A stretch of 64,000 nt of DNA from Abiotrophia defectiva ATCC 49176. Lineage in GTDB: Bacteria; Bacillota; Bacilli; Lactobacillales; Aerococcaceae. The stretch lies in assembly GCF_037041345.1 (NCBI RefSeq), contig NZ_CP146287.1, forward strand, positions 1,615,501 through 1,679,500, in the 5' to 3' direction. The translations under genes were made by a program, and so were the position numbers. Below, piece by piece: positions 19,976 to 33,928 of the stretch (positions within the stretch are counted from its first letter, which is position 1; the number at the start of each line of letters is the position of its first letter). Below the pieces are notes generated by a model. It was not told where the DNA came from. It saw only the letters and a list, made by a program, of their open reading frames with translations, and did no database searches.

Positions 19976-21442
19976 CTATTCTACGGCTGCCCGTGGGGAT
20001 TGGTTGACATAGTCATGTCCGGCTTCGAAATTTGCAGCCACTTGATAGATGGTCGCTTCATCCAATGGCTTAGCCATGAGTTGCAAGCCGATAGGAAGTC
20101 CGGCCTGGTCTAAACCTGCTGGTACTGACAAGGCTGGTAGCCCGGCCAAGTTAGCTGGCACGGTTAAGAGGTCAGCCACATACATTTCGATTGGGTCTTG
20201 GATCCGGCCCCCGATTTCAAAGGCAGTTGAGGTGGTCGCAGGCCCCATAATAACATCACAGGCTTGGAAGGCTTGCTCGAAGTCTTGGATAATCAAGGTC
20301 CGAACTTGGGCTGCCTTCTTGAAGTAGGCATCATAGTAACCTGAGCTCAAGCTGAAGGTCCCTAACATAATCCGGCGTTGTACTTCTGGCCCGAAACCTT
20401 CCGTCCGTGATTGCACATAGACTTCTTCCAGGGTTTGCGCGCTTTGCGAACGGTAGCCATAGCGAATCCCGTCAAAGCGTTGTAAGTTAGAAGAGGCTTC
20501 TGAAGAGGCAATAATATAGTAGACATTGATCCCGTACTTAGAGTGTGGCAAGGAAATCTCCACGATTTCTGCTCCTTGGCTTTCGAAGTAGGCAGCGGCT
20601 TGGTCCATGCGCTCGCGAATTTCTTGGTTGATGGCTTCTGAGCGATAATCCACTGGGAAACCAATCTTCAGGCCAGCTAACGGTTGGCCAATCTTCGCAC
20701 TATAGTTAGTATCAATTTCAGGCAAGGAAGTTGAATCCTTAGCATCGTGGCCAGCAATGGCTTCTAAGACCAAGGCGTTATCAGCAACCGTTAAGGTCAT
20801 TGGCCCAATTTGGTCTAAACTAGAACCAAAGGCGATAAGGCCATAACGAGAAACCGAACCGTAGGTTGGCTTCATCCCCACTAAACCAGTAAAGGCAGCC
20901 GGTTGGCGGATACTCCCCCCAGTGTCGGTCCCTAAGCTGGCTGGCACTTGGCGAGCTGCTACGGCTGCCGCAGAACCACCAGATGACCCACCTGGTACGC
21001 GATTCAAGTCCCAAGGGTTACGCGTCGTCTTGAAGGCCGAGCGTTCACAGCTAGCCCCCATGGCAAACTCGTCCATGTTGAGTTTTCCTACAATGATGGC
21101 ACCGGCTTGGTGGAGTTTTTCTACGACCGTCGCATCATAAGTTGGCACGAAGTCTTCCAGCATGCGGCTGGCAGCAGTGGTTACCAAGCCCTTGGTTACG
21201 ATATTATCTTTAACCCCGATCGGAATCCCGTTAAGGATTGGCGCATCCGCCCCATAGCCACGTGCATCCGCTTGAGCTGCGGCTTCTAGGGCCAAGTCTT
21301 TGTTGAGGGCCAAGAAAGCTGCCACTTGTGCATCTGTCGCTTCAATACGTTCGAAAGCCGCCCGCACCAAGTCTTGAGATGTAAATTTACCGGCTGCTAA
21401 GCCTGCTTTCATGGCTAAGATTGTCGTTGGATATTGGGTCAT
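19976..21442 (-). CDS. gatA: Asp-tRNA(Asn)/Glu-tRNA(Gln) amidotransferase subunit A
   Basis: The 488-residue protein is an amidase-signature enzyme: Lys in PIGVKDNI (about 77-84) and the Gly/Ser-rich core GGSSGGSAAAVAA with TDTGGSIRQPAA (about 150-185) supply the Ser-Ser-Lys triad. It frees ammonia from glutamine for the GatB step. I chose the ATG at 21442, one base after the gatC stop, with GAGGAAG upstream. An in-frame longer version would overlap gatC fully in another frame and is unlikely. Confidence 0.97.
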   Translation of the reverse strand: MTQYPTTILAMKAGLAAGKFTSQDLVRAAFERIEATDAQVAAFLALNKDLALEAAAQADARGYGADAPILNGIPIGVKDNIVTKGLVTTAASRMLEDFVPTYDATVVEKLHQAGAIIVGKLNMDEFAMGASCERSAFKTTRNPWDLNRVPGGSSGGSAAAVAARQVPASLGTDTGGSIRQPAAFTGLVGMKPTYGSVSRYGLIAFGSSLDQIGPMTLTVADNALVLEAIAGHDAKDSTSLPEIDTNYSAKIGQPLAGLKIGFPVDYRSEAINQEIRERMDQAAAYFESQGAEIVEISLPHSKYGINVYYIIASSEASSNLQRFDGIRYGYRSQSAQTLEEVYVQSRTEGFGPEVQRRIMLGTFSLSSGYYDAYFKKAAQVRTLIIQDFEQAFQACDVIMGPATTSTAFEIGGRIQDPIEMYVADLLTVPANLAGLPALSVPAGLDQAGLPIGLQLMAKPLDEATIYQVAANFEAGHDYVNQSPRAAVE

Positions 21443-21443
21443 C

Positions 21444-21740
21444 TTAGGCTTCCTCACTTTCCATGATGGCTGGTACTTGAATGAAGCCATCCTTGCTAGT
21501 TTTAACATTAGCTAATAATTGCTCCCGCTCAACGCCTGCTTGGGCCTTGTCTTCACGGAAGACATTGAGGAGTTGGTTGCCATGGTACGTCGGTGCGACC
21601 CCTTGGGTATCCACTTGTTCGAGTTGCTCAACAAAGTCGATAATAGCATTGAATTCCTCGGTAAAGGCATCAATCTTGCTGTCATCGAATGAGAGTTTCG
21701 CCAATTTGGCGACGTGTTTGATATCGGCTGGTTGGACCAT
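21444..21740 (-). CDS. gatC: Asp-tRNA(Asn)/Glu-tRNA(Gln) amidotransferase subunit C
   Basis: The 98-residue protein shows the GatC pattern: VKHVAKLAKLSFDD-like N-terminus, FNAIIDFVEQLEQVDTQGVAPTYH and LREDKA-like FREDKAQAG. It is the small bridging subunit of the heterotrimer. GAAAGGAAG precedes the ATG. It lies 59 bases after camS. Confidence 0.96.
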   Translation of the reverse strand: MVQPADIKHVAKLAKLSFDDSKIDAFTEEFNAIIDFVEQLEQVDTQGVAPTYHGNQLLNVFREDKAQAGVEREQLLANVKTSKDGFIQVPAIMESEEA

Positions 21741-21799
21741 GCGATTCTTCCTTTCTGATACTGACTTTATTTGCTGGTTGATAGAGGCACGAGCGGACC

Positions 21800-23035
21800 T
21801 TATTTTAGAATTTGCGATTGATACTGGTTGCTACCCGCCGGCTTGGTAATAACAGCTTCGGTCCCTTCTGATGACTCAATCCGCACTTGTAGATCCAGTC
21901 CTTCAGGGAAGGTATTCTGGGCGACATCCGTCACATGCTGGGTCAGAGCGGTAATCTCCGTTAAATCATAGAACTGGGTCACGATATTAATCTTAAGAGA
22001 AGCTAGGCTGCCGTTGATATTGAGGGCTTCAGCCGTAATCCCATTAAGTTTAGGGAAGAAGTCGCTGACCTTGGTCCGGAATTCTTCAAAACCTGGGTAT
22101 TGATCGTTACTACCTTGGTTGGTCCCTACAAATGGCAGGAGAGCCCGGCTTTCGTTATGCTCGGTCCAATCGGTTACGGCATTCCCCTCACGGGAAATTC
22201 CATCTAAGACGAAGGTCCCACCCACCACATTATTGGCAGGGGCTTGACTGAAAATGGCCACAGAAATTGGCACAGAACGCAATTCAGGGGTTGCCCGCAA
22301 ACGACCCACGATGGTGTTGGCGTAGGCTTTACCCCGCTCCCGCATTTCCCCGATCGAGATTTCCTGACGGTGCACCACGTTATTGGAGTCGGTATATTGG
22401 TATTCACTATTCATGGCCAAACCGATGACAATCCCAGATAGAGAGTAGCCATCGTTGGTTTCGACCATAATGTCTTTTTCCATGATTTGGGCCAGGTAAA
22501 TTGGCGTTGCAGCCGCGTCCGTAATCACCTGGTCATTGGAGCTAGATTCTGCACTAGACGATTCCTCCTGGCTTGACTCACTACTTTGCGCCGAAATGGT
22601 GCTTTCAGCCTTACGTTGTTGCTCAGCATCGTCCGGCAAACGAGGGTTAAGCCCTTCAGGATTATCATCTGATTCACGGCCCGTCCAACGAGTCATAGTC
22701 TCCAGATTAATCAAGGTTCCTTCTTGCAGGAAATATTGGTTGGTTGGAAAGACGCCTTTGGCAATCCGCAGGAGACCTTCTTCAAAGGCACGGATATTAC
22801 CGGCGGAACTAAGGTTGCTGTCAGAGCTGCTGGCTACCCCTAATTGGTAGCGACCATTGCTGATAACTGCCCGATAGTTCTCACTAGACAGCTGGTTCTG
22901 AGTGGTCTGCACCACCACCTGGTTAGGTCCTACCACTGGCTTTTTGGTATTTTCGGCTTCTAGGTTGTTAAGACACCCTGCCAGGGTCAGACTGACTGCC
23001 GCGAGGGTCAGTCCCTTCTGCCATTTATTTTTCAT
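21800..23035 (-). CDS. CamS family lipoprotein (sex pheromone precursor family)
   Basis: The 411-residue protein has a lipoprotein signal with the lipobox LAGC (Cys21). The body matches the CamS family: NYRAVISNGRYQLGVASSSDS, FEEGLLRIAKGVFPTNQYFLQEG, MTRWTGRESDDNPEGLNP. A Ser/Glu-rich linker lies near residue 150. Signal peptides of such lipoproteins are processed into conjugation pheromones in enterococci and staphylococci; whether that holds here is unknown. The ligA-camS-gatCAB order is common in Lactobacillales, supporting the call. The ribosome binding site is weak (GTGGTGA). Confidence 0.9.
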   Translation of the reverse strand: MKNKWQKGLTLAAVSLTLAGCLNNLEAENTKKPVVGPNQVVVQTTQNQLSSENYRAVISNGRYQLGVASSSDSNLSSAGNIRAFEEGLLRIAKGVFPTNQYFLQEGTLINLETMTRWTGRESDDNPEGLNPRLPDDAEQQRKAESTISAQSSESSQEESSSAESSSNDQVITDAAATPIYLAQIMEKDIMVETNDGYSLSGIVIGLAMNSEYQYTDSNNVVHRQEISIGEMRERGKAYANTIVGRLRATPELRSVPISVAIFSQAPANNVVGGTFVLDGISREGNAVTDWTEHNESRALLPFVGTNQGSNDQYPGFEEFRTKVSDFFPKLNGITAEALNINGSLASLKINIVTQFYDLTEITALTQHVTDVAQNTFPEGLDLQVRIESSEGTEAVITKPAGSNQYQSQILK

Positions 23036-23049
23036 ATTTTCACCACTTT

Positions 23050-25071
<2,022 letters not shown>

Positions 25072-25221
25072 TCATATCCAGGTCAGCTAGTGAGCCATGG
25101 GCCCACTACCCTAATCTACATTATAGCGCATTTGAGCGAATTTTTCTCGGAAAATGCGAACTTTTTACAAAAGTGCAATATGCCCTCCCATGGCGACCAC
25201 TATCGAACACCTAAGTCATAT

Positions 25222-25250
25222 GAAAAAAGCTGAGACTTAAGTCTCAGCTT
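25222..25250 (-). terminator. Terminator of pcrA
   Basis: A 24-base perfect palindrome (AAGCTGAGACTT and its complement) followed on the minus strand by six T. Confidence 0.88.
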
Positions 25251-25258
25251 GGCTTATT

Positions 25259-27640
25259 CTATTCACTTGCCTTAGTCAATGGGGCATAGGCTGCCATCAA
25301 ATCCTTGATGCCTTGCGAGGCGAAGGCCACGCTCAGTAGTTGGTCTTTGCCAGCCTTAGCCACCTTAACAATGGTGCCCTGGCCGAAGGTCTTGTGGATG
25401 ACCTTATCCCCGACCTGCCAAGTCTGACCTGCTCCACTTGCGGAAGTGCTAGCCCCAGCTACTGGCCCCTTATGACGAAGGGCTGCTTGATTCTTAAGGC
25501 AACGGTCACCCGTTTCTTGCTTGCGAATGGTCCGACTAGGTGCGACATTGGCGGTTGGCTGATGATGCAAGCCCGTCCAAGAAGAGTTGTCAGACCAAGT
25601 CTGCTGCCAGCTACTTTGACCATAGGCGCTTGACTGACGGCCTGACCCTAGCCACTCGACCAAATCAGGTTGGATTTCATCCAAGAATCGGCTAGGTGGA
25701 TTGGTCACGGTTCGGCCATATTGCAGGCGTCGCTTGCTAGCAGTCAGATAGAGAGCGCGTTCAGCCCGGGTCATGCCTACATAGGCCAGACGTCGCTCTT
25801 CTTCTAGCTCGTCAGGATTCTCACTAGCGCGACGCAGTGGGAAAAGCCCCTCTTCCATGCCCACCATAAAGACATAAGGAAATTCCAATCCCTTGGCTGC
25901 ATGCAGGGTCATGAGGGTCACCTGATCTAAGACCTCTTCCTGATTGTCTGCATCGGTCATGAGGGAGACATCAGTTAAAAATTGGGTCAGTGGCGCCAAA
26001 GCCACTTCTTCCTGGCCCTGAGTCTGAGCCAAATAATCAGGATCTTGTTCCAGAATCGCCTCCCGCTCCGTTTGGTCGAACTGGGTGACGACTGAGGCAA
26101 ATTCTTCCAAGTTCTCCAGACGGTTAGCCGCCTCGACCGTCCCTTCTTCCTTGAGCGACTTAAGGTAACCCGTCTTATCCCAAACTTCTTCCGTTAAGTC
26201 CCGGAGTGGTAAGAAAGGTACTTGCTGGCGCAGGGTCTCAATCAAGTGAGCAAAGTCCAGCAGCTTTTTCTGAACACTGGCTGAGAAATTGGAGAAATGC
26301 AGGCGCCCAATGGCCTCAAACCAGGAGACTCCGAGAGAATCCGCGAATTCAGCCAACTTAGTCACCGTTGTTGCCCCAATTCCTCGCTTAGGCACATTAA
26401 TGATTCGGTTAAGGCTGAGGTTGTCATGTGGATTATCCAAGAGCCGCAGATAGGCCAGAGTGTCCTGTATTTCCTTACGAGCATAGAACTTAAGCCCCCC
26501 CACTACCTTGTAAGGCATATTGGACCGCAAGAGAGCTTCTTCTAGCCCCCGTGATTGGGCCTGAGTCCGATAGAGCACAGCTACTTGGCTATAGTTGGCT
26601 CCTTCTTGGTCCCGCAAATGCCGGATGGTTCGCGTAACAAATTCAGCTTCTTCCAAATCACTATCGGCAGAGTAGATTTGAATCTTTTCCCCTACTTGGC
26701 CGTCACTCCAGAGCTGCTTATCCTTACGCTGGAGGTTATTTTCAATCACACTGTTAGCGGCCTTAAGAATAGTTTGAGTGGAACGGTAATTCTGTTCTAG
26801 CAAGATTACCTTAGCTTGAGGGTAGTCCTGCTCGAAGTTAAGGATATTAGCCATGTTGGCTCCCCGCCAACCATAGATAGATTGGTCGGCATCCCCTACC
26901 ACGCAAATATTCTTAAGCAAACCCGCCAGGAGCTGAACCAGGCGATATTGACTATGGTTGGTATCTTGGTACTCATCTACATGGATATATTGGAATTTCT
27001 GCTGATAGAACTGGCGAACGGTCGGATTCTGCTCGAGTAGTCGCACGGTCAGCAAAATCAGGTCGTTAAAATCCAGGGCATTGGCTGCCTTGAGCCGCTT
27101 CTGATAATTGCGGTAGATATTGGCATGAATTTCATGAATATAGCCACTATCAGAAGCCAGAAAATCATCCGGCAAATAGCCTTGGTTCTTAGCCGCATCA
27201 ATGACCCAGAGTAGATCCTTGTAGTTATACTGGTCACTGTCCAAGTTCAAGTCCCGCAAGACCTGCTTCATCAGGGTCTGCTGCTCGCCCTGGTCAATAA
27301 TGGTAAAGTTCTTGGCATAGCCCAGCGTCTCGATTTCCCGACGCAGAATACGAGCACACATGGCGTGGAAGGTAGCCACCCAAATAGAAGAAGCCTCTTC
27401 CCCCACTAGACCTTGGACCCGTTCTCTCATCTCGGCTGCTGCTTTATTGGTGAAGGTAATGGCCAGGATATTCCAGGGATTGACTTGCCGCTCCTGAATC
27501 AGGTAGGCGATGCGATGAGTTAAAACCCGCGTCTTACCACTCCCTGCTCCGGCTGCGATGAGGACAGGCCCTTCCGTGGTCAGAACCGCCTCTCTTTGTT
27601 TTGAATTTAAGCCTTTAATCAACGTGTCTAGCGCCGTCAC
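25259..27640 (-). CDS. pcrA: ATP-dependent DNA helicase PcrA (UvrD family)
   Basis: The 793-residue protein has all superfamily 1A helicase motifs: Walker A GAGSGKT (about residue 36), VATFHAMCARILR, DEYQDTN (motif II), GDADQSIYGWRGA, EQNYRST and late VTLMTLHAAKGLEFPYVF and RRLAYVGMTRA. The C-terminus ends with a small Tudor-like KVIHKTFGQGTIVKV segment that binds RNA polymerase in PcrA proteins. It unwinds DNA in repair and displaces RecA. I chose a GTG start at 27640: GGAGG lies 8 bases before it, and the helicase core follows at once. The longer ATG-type reading adds 21 unlikely residues. Confidence 0.95.
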   Translation of the reverse strand: MTALDTLIKGLNSKQREAVLTTEGPVLIAAGAGSGKTRVLTHRIAYLIQERQVNPWNILAITFTNKAAAEMRERVQGLVGEEASSIWVATFHAMCARILRREIETLGYAKNFTIIDQGEQQTLMKQVLRDLNLDSDQYNYKDLLWVIDAAKNQGYLPDDFLASDSGYIHEIHANIYRNYQKRLKAANALDFNDLILLTVRLLEQNPTVRQFYQQKFQYIHVDEYQDTNHSQYRLVQLLAGLLKNICVVGDADQSIYGWRGANMANILNFEQDYPQAKVILLEQNYRSTQTILKAANSVIENNLQRKDKQLWSDGQVGEKIQIYSADSDLEEAEFVTRTIRHLRDQEGANYSQVAVLYRTQAQSRGLEEALLRSNMPYKVVGGLKFYARKEIQDTLAYLRLLDNPHDNLSLNRIINVPKRGIGATTVTKLAEFADSLGVSWFEAIGRLHFSNFSASVQKKLLDFAHLIETLRQQVPFLPLRDLTEEVWDKTGYLKSLKEEGTVEAANRLENLEEFASVVTQFDQTEREAILEQDPDYLAQTQGQEEVALAPLTQFLTDVSLMTDADNQEEVLDQVTLMTLHAAKGLEFPYVFMVGMEEGLFPLRRASENPDELEEERRLAYVGMTRAERALYLTASKRRLQYGRTVTNPPSRFLDEIQPDLVEWLGSGRQSSAYGQSSWQQTWSDNSSWTGLHHQPTANVAPSRTIRKQETGDRCLKNQAALRHKGPVAGASTSASGAGQTWQVGDKVIHKTFGQGTIVKVAKAGKDQLLSVAFASQGIKDLMAAYAPLTKASE

Positions 27641-27674
27641 ATGCCCAACCTCCATCTTCAAAATCTCAACTCCT

Positions 27675-27683
27675 ATTATAACA
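27675..27683 (-). promoter_or_regulatory. Extended -10 promoter of pcrA
   Basis: TGTTATAAT (TGN plus a perfect -10) on the minus strand, 35 bases before the GTG start. No good -35 box is visible. Confidence 0.65.
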
Positions 27684-27786
27684 AATCCTGAGACTAAACT
27701 CACCTTTCAAGTCAAAAACTATAGCTGGTTATATGAAATTAAGATAGCCAAAATAGCTTTAAACCCGCGCCAGACATACCAAACTG

Positions 27787-27795
27787 TGTTATACT
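27787..27795 (+). promoter_or_regulatory. Extended -10 promoter of cysK-cysE
   Basis: TGTTATACT on the plus strand, about 51 bases before the cysK ATG. No good -35 box is visible; an activator such as a CysR-type regulator may be needed (inference). Confidence 0.6.
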
Positions 27796-27846
27796 AATCA
27801 ACAATAAGTCGGCTGATGATAGCCAAATATGAAGGAGTTGAACTAT

Positions 27847-28755
27847 ATGTCCCAAACCTCATTAGAATTTATCGGTAATACCCCTGTCTATCAATTAGAC
27901 AATAGCAATATCTATGTCAAACTCGAGAAGTACAACTTGGGTGGCAGCGTCAAAGATCGTGCCGTTCTGGGTATGATTCAAGCAGCTCAAGCAGCAGGTG
28001 CAGTAACGCCTGAAACTATCTTTGTTGAGCCAAGTTCTGGTAACACTGGGATTGCAGTCGCCCTTCTGGCCTCTGTCTTGGGTCTCAAGGCAGTTGTCAT
28101 CATGCCTGAAAGCTTTAGCGTGGAGCGTCGCCAACTTATCAAAGCCTACGGGGCGCAACTCGTCTTGACTCCAAAAGAAGGCGGCATGAAGGCGGCCATC
28201 GCTAAGGCAGAAGAAATTAAGAGCCGTTATCCAAACGCTATTATTTTGAGCCAATTTGATAACCCAGCTAACCCAGCTTACCACCACCAAACTACAGGTA
28301 AGGAAATCCTAGAACAAGTGCCAGACCTAGATATTTTTGTCGCAGGGATTGGGACTGGTGGTACCTTCACAGGGGTTGTAGAATACTTAAATGAACACAA
28401 ACCAGGTGTCCTAGCAGTGGCCTTAGAACCAGAAGATTCACCTGTTATCAGCCAAGGCCGGGCCGGTGCCCATAAGATTCAAGGGATTGGGACTGGCTTC
28501 CTGCCAGGTAACTTCAAACCTGAATTAGCCAACCAAGTCCTAACTATCAGCAATGACGAAGCCTTCGCTGAAGCCAAAGACTTTATCCGGACGACTGGTA
28601 TTGGGGTCGGTATTTCGTCTGGTGCAGCCTTGGCCGGGGCTAAGAAACTAGCTGCCCAATATCCTGACAAAAAAATTGTGACCATCTTACCTGATGGCGT
28701 AGAGAAATATCTCTCCGTCTTGGACTTTGAAGGTGGGAACTACGTTCAAGTTTAA
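27847..28755 (+). CDS. cysK: Cysteine synthase (O-acetylserine sulfhydrylase)
   Basis: The 302-residue protein has the PLP lysine in GGSVKDRA (about residue 37), the Asn loop EPSSGNTGIAVA, the phosphate-binding GIGTGGTFTG (about 172-181) and the C-terminal SSGAA motif. It joins O-acetylserine with sulfide to form cysteine. I chose the ATG at 27847 with AAGGAG ten bases upstream; the family starts at this point. Its stop overlaps the cysE start by one base, so the two are translationally coupled and could form the CysE-CysK complex. Confidence 0.95.
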   Translation: MSQTSLEFIGNTPVYQLDNSNIYVKLEKYNLGGSVKDRAVLGMIQAAQAAGAVTPETIFVEPSSGNTGIAVALLASVLGLKAVVIMPESFSVERRQLIKAYGAQLVLTPKEGGMKAAIAKAEEIKSRYPNAIILSQFDNPANPAYHHQTTGKEILEQVPDLDIFVAGIGTGGTFTGVVEYLNEHKPGVLAVALEPEDSPVISQGRAGAHKIQGIGTGFLPGNFKPELANQVLTISNDEAFAEAKDFIRTTGIGVGISSGAALAGAKKLAAQYPDKKIVTILPDGVEKYLSVLDFEGGNYVQV

Positions 28756-29342
28756 TGTCTTTCTGGCAACGACTTTCCTATAATATTCAACGCGTCATGG
28801 CCCTTGACCCTGCTGCCAAGTCGCCTTGGATGGTCTTCTGGACCTATCCACATATTAAGGCTCTTAACTACCACTACATTGCCCACGCCCTCTATGTCAA
28901 GGGCCATCCACTCCTAGCTAGACTCCTAGCTAAACGCGCCCGTCGCGTGACCGGCATTGAAATTCATCCCGGTGCCCAAATTGGTCCTGGCCTCTTTATG
29001 GACCACGGCATGGGCATTGTCATTGGCGAGACGGCCATAGTTGGCAAGGATGTCACCCTCTATCAGGGCGTGACCCTCGGCGGAACCAAGTTAGACCCTG
29101 TCAAGCGCCACCCCACGGTTGAAGACCATGTCCTGATTGGAGCGGGCACCAAGATTCTGGGTAATGTCACCATCGGCCAAGGAGCCAAAATCGGCTGTAA
29201 TGTCGTCATCAAGCAAGATGTGCCTGCAGGTGCCATCGTATACGAAGCCCCCGTCTGGATTAAGTACCCGGGGCAGGACCAAATTGTGCCTTTCTACAAG
29301 ACTTCTACTAGCTCTGCTTCAGAGCCAAAGGCTAAAGGCTGA
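28755..29342 (+). CDS. cysE: Serine O-acetyltransferase
   Basis: The 195-residue protein is a left-handed beta-helix hexapeptide enzyme: GIEIHPGAQIGPGLFMDHGMGIVIGETAIVGKDVTLYQGVTLGGT shows the repeated hexapeptides and the His of MDHGMG needed for catalysis. It makes O-acetylserine for CysK. It is a short Firmicute form lacking the long N-terminal helical domain of enteric CysE, and its C-terminus (YPGQDQIVPFYK plus a Ser/Lys tail) differs from the CysK-binding Ile ending. The ATG overlaps the cysK TAA by one base. Confidence 0.94.
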   Translation: MSFWQRLSYNIQRVMALDPAAKSPWMVFWTYPHIKALNYHYIAHALYVKGHPLLARLLAKRARRVTGIEIHPGAQIGPGLFMDHGMGIVIGETAIVGKDVTLYQGVTLGGTKLDPVKRHPTVEDHVLIGAGTKILGNVTIGQGAKIGCNVVIKQDVPAGAIVYEAPVWIKYPGQDQIVPFYKTSTSSASEPKAKG

Positions 29343-29366
29343 GACAAGTGTCTCAGCCTCTTTTTT
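29337..29366 (+). terminator. Terminator of cysK-cysE
   Basis: GGCTGAGACA and TGTCTCAGCC arms around AG, then TC and six T. It overlaps the end of cysE. Confidence 0.88.
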
Positions 29367-29400
29367 GGATTGGCAATCAAAGACAAGAAACCTAACCTTA

Positions 29401-29409
29401 TGCTATAAT
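29401..29409 (+). promoter_or_regulatory. Extended -10 promoter of the unknown two-gene unit
   Basis: TGCTATAAT on the plus strand, 31 bases before the ATG at 29440. Confidence 0.6.
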
Positions 29410-29439
29410 AAGGCAAAGACTATCTTAGGAGGTTTTTCA

Positions 29440-30036
29440 ATGAAACAGAATAATAATCATGCGATGTTCACAGCCTTACCATTCGGGATTTTCTTCATCC
29501 TCATGGGTCTTTGGGCTGTTCTCAATATCCCGAGTGCAATCAATAAACAGGATCAGGTCGGCATTATCATATCTAGTATCTTTGGCCTACTCTTTATCCC
29601 TATGGGCATCAGCTTCATTTTCCTGGCTTTCAAAATCAGACGGGAAACCAAGGCACGCTACGAAGCGACCTACCAACGCTACCCGGAATTGCGTGACAAC
29701 CTCTCCTTGCTGACGGAGCAAGCTAGCTTTGTGGACCCACTCAACCAATTCTATGTCTACCGCGATACCCTCTTCTATATCAAAAACGGCTTCATTGACT
29801 ACCAAATCGAAGAGTTAAGCCTAATCGGTGTAAAGATTGAACGCATGAAAGACGGCCCACATGTCTCATCCAACCACCTCTTCTTCCTCTACATGAGAGA
29901 AGGTGAGCAGGAAATGCATTCTTTAGATATGGGGACTGTCAGTCAGCAAAAATACGACAATCTCATTGAACTCTTCCGCTATCTGATGCAAGTCAAACCA
30001 AGTCTTCGTTTTGAAGATGCCATCTCAGACAAGTAA
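29440..30036 (+). CDS. Two-pass membrane protein of unknown function
   Basis: An ATG after TAGGAGGT opens a 198-residue frame. Residues about 9-30 and 42-65 are membrane segments. The rest is a cytoplasmic-looking domain with strands such as NQFYVYRDTLFYIKNGFIDYQIEELSLIGVKIERMK, which resembles a pleckstrin-like fold seen in small bacterial membrane proteins, but this is only a shape guess. The same frame stays open upstream into cysE, yet the ribosome binding site and promoter point to 29440. It is 16 bases from the next gene and probably cotranscribed. Confidence 0.78.
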   Translation: MKQNNNHAMFTALPFGIFFILMGLWAVLNIPSAINKQDQVGIIISSIFGLLFIPMGISFIFLAFKIRRETKARYEATYQRYPELRDNLSLLTEQASFVDPLNQFYVYRDTLFYIKNGFIDYQIEELSLIGVKIERMKDGPHVSSNHLFFLYMREGEQEMHSLDMGTVSQQKYDNLIELFRYLMQVKPSLRFEDAISDK

Positions 30037-30052
30037 GTCAAGGAGGAAGTAT

Positions 30053-30655
30053 ATGTCTCTATTCAAGAAACTTAGCCTATTAGCAGCCGGTCTGGTCTTA
30101 ACGACTAGCCCCGTACTGGCCCAATCGTCATCTGAGTCTAGCCAGTCTGACTCAAGTCAAACTTCTTACGAAAGCCTAGAAGCTGCTAGCAACGAGTTGA
30201 CTCCTAAACTTAAGGAAGCCTTAGACCTCAAGGATGCTAAGAAGACTCTTGACAATCTCGCTAAACTCTTCAAATGGGAAGTAACGGATAGTAAGGAAAC
30301 TCAACTAGCTAATACCGACTTCAAGTACACCATCCACCGCTTCGGTCCTGAGGCAGTGCTCCTATCAACTCCCGATAACAAGGTGCTAGCCTTCGCTATG
30401 GCTAAGCTAGACGCCGATAGCATCCGACAACGCATGGCAGGCCTAGGGGTCAAACCTGAAGCCCAAATGGAGCGATTGCTTAATCGGGAACCCTCGCCTG
30501 TCGATAAGGTCTTTGTCGAGACTAAGGATTTCGGCCTTATCCTAAGTGGCCACCGCATCGGTCAGGATGAGAAAAAGCCTGACAAACCACAGTACGATCT
30601 CTTCCTTATTTACAACCATGATTTCTACAAGGCGATGGTCAAAGACTTTGAATAA
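30053..30655 (+). CDS. Secreted protein of unknown function
   Basis: AAGGAGGAAG precedes the ATG. The 200-residue protein has a clear signal peptide (MSLFKKLSLLAAGLVLTTSPVLAQ, cleavage after AQ near residue 24), followed by a Ser-rich linker and a compact domain of about 140 residues with no Cys. I recognise no family. Pairing with the membrane protein before it suggests that the two work together at the cell surface. Confidence 0.78.
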   Translation: MSLFKKLSLLAAGLVLTTSPVLAQSSSESSQSDSSQTSYESLEAASNELTPKLKEALDLKDAKKTLDNLAKLFKWEVTDSKETQLANTDFKYTIHRFGPEAVLLSTPDNKVLAFAMAKLDADSIRQRMAGLGVKPEAQMERLLNREPSPVDKVFVETKDFGLILSGHRIGQDEKKPDKPQYDLFLIYNHDFYKAMVKDFE

Positions 30656-30660
30656 ACATA

Positions 30661-30692
30661 AAAGGCTAAGTTTTCAACTTAGCCTTATTTTT
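30661..30692 (+). terminator. Terminator of the unknown two-gene unit
   Basis: AAGGCTAAGTT and AACTTAGCCTT arms around TTC, then ATTTTT. Confidence 0.85.
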
Positions 30693-30693
30693 A

Positions 30694-30722
30694 TAAAATC
30701 CAGGGCTAATAGCCCTGGATTT
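30694..30722 (-). terminator. Terminator of the beta-galactosidase gene
   Basis: Minus-strand AATCCAGGGCT, short loop, AGCCCTGGATT, then TTTA. Confidence 0.8.
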
Positions 30723-30734
30723 CTTGTTTGAGGC

Positions 30735-33785
<3,051 letters not shown>

Positions 33786-33788
33786 TCA

Positions 33789-33820
33789 GCGCATAATCAG
33801 GTCGAGACACCTGGATGCGC
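33789..33820 (-). promoter_or_regulatory. Inverted repeat in the lacZ leader, possible operator or RNA hairpin
   Basis: GCGCAT and ATGCGC at the outside, CCAGGT and ACCTG inside, enclosing a small loop. It lies between the -10 box and the ribosome binding site. Confidence 0.5.
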
Positions 33821-33833
33821 TTCCTTCTTTTCT

Positions 33834-33842
33834 ATTATAGCA
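33834..33842 (-). promoter_or_regulatory. Extended -10 promoter of lacZ
   Basis: TGCTATAAT on the minus strand, about 60 bases before the start codon. Confidence 0.65.
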
Positions 33843-33895
33843 TAAGTCTCTTGATCAGGAACCCACGCACCCCAAACTTGTTATCATTTCCCCAC

Positions 33896-33922
33896 AAAAA
33901 ACTGCCCCTAAGGGGCAGTTTT
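33896..33922 (-). terminator. Terminator of the GH85 gene
   Basis: AACTGCCCC and GGGGCAGTT arms on the minus strand around a 4-base loop, followed by T residues. Confidence 0.88.
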
Positions 33923-33928
33923 GCCTTC

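Noticed and set aside
29137-30036. A longer reading of the unknown membrane protein starting inside cysE
   Set aside because: The start at 29440 has a ribosome binding site and a promoter; the extension runs through cysE in another frame and through its terminator.
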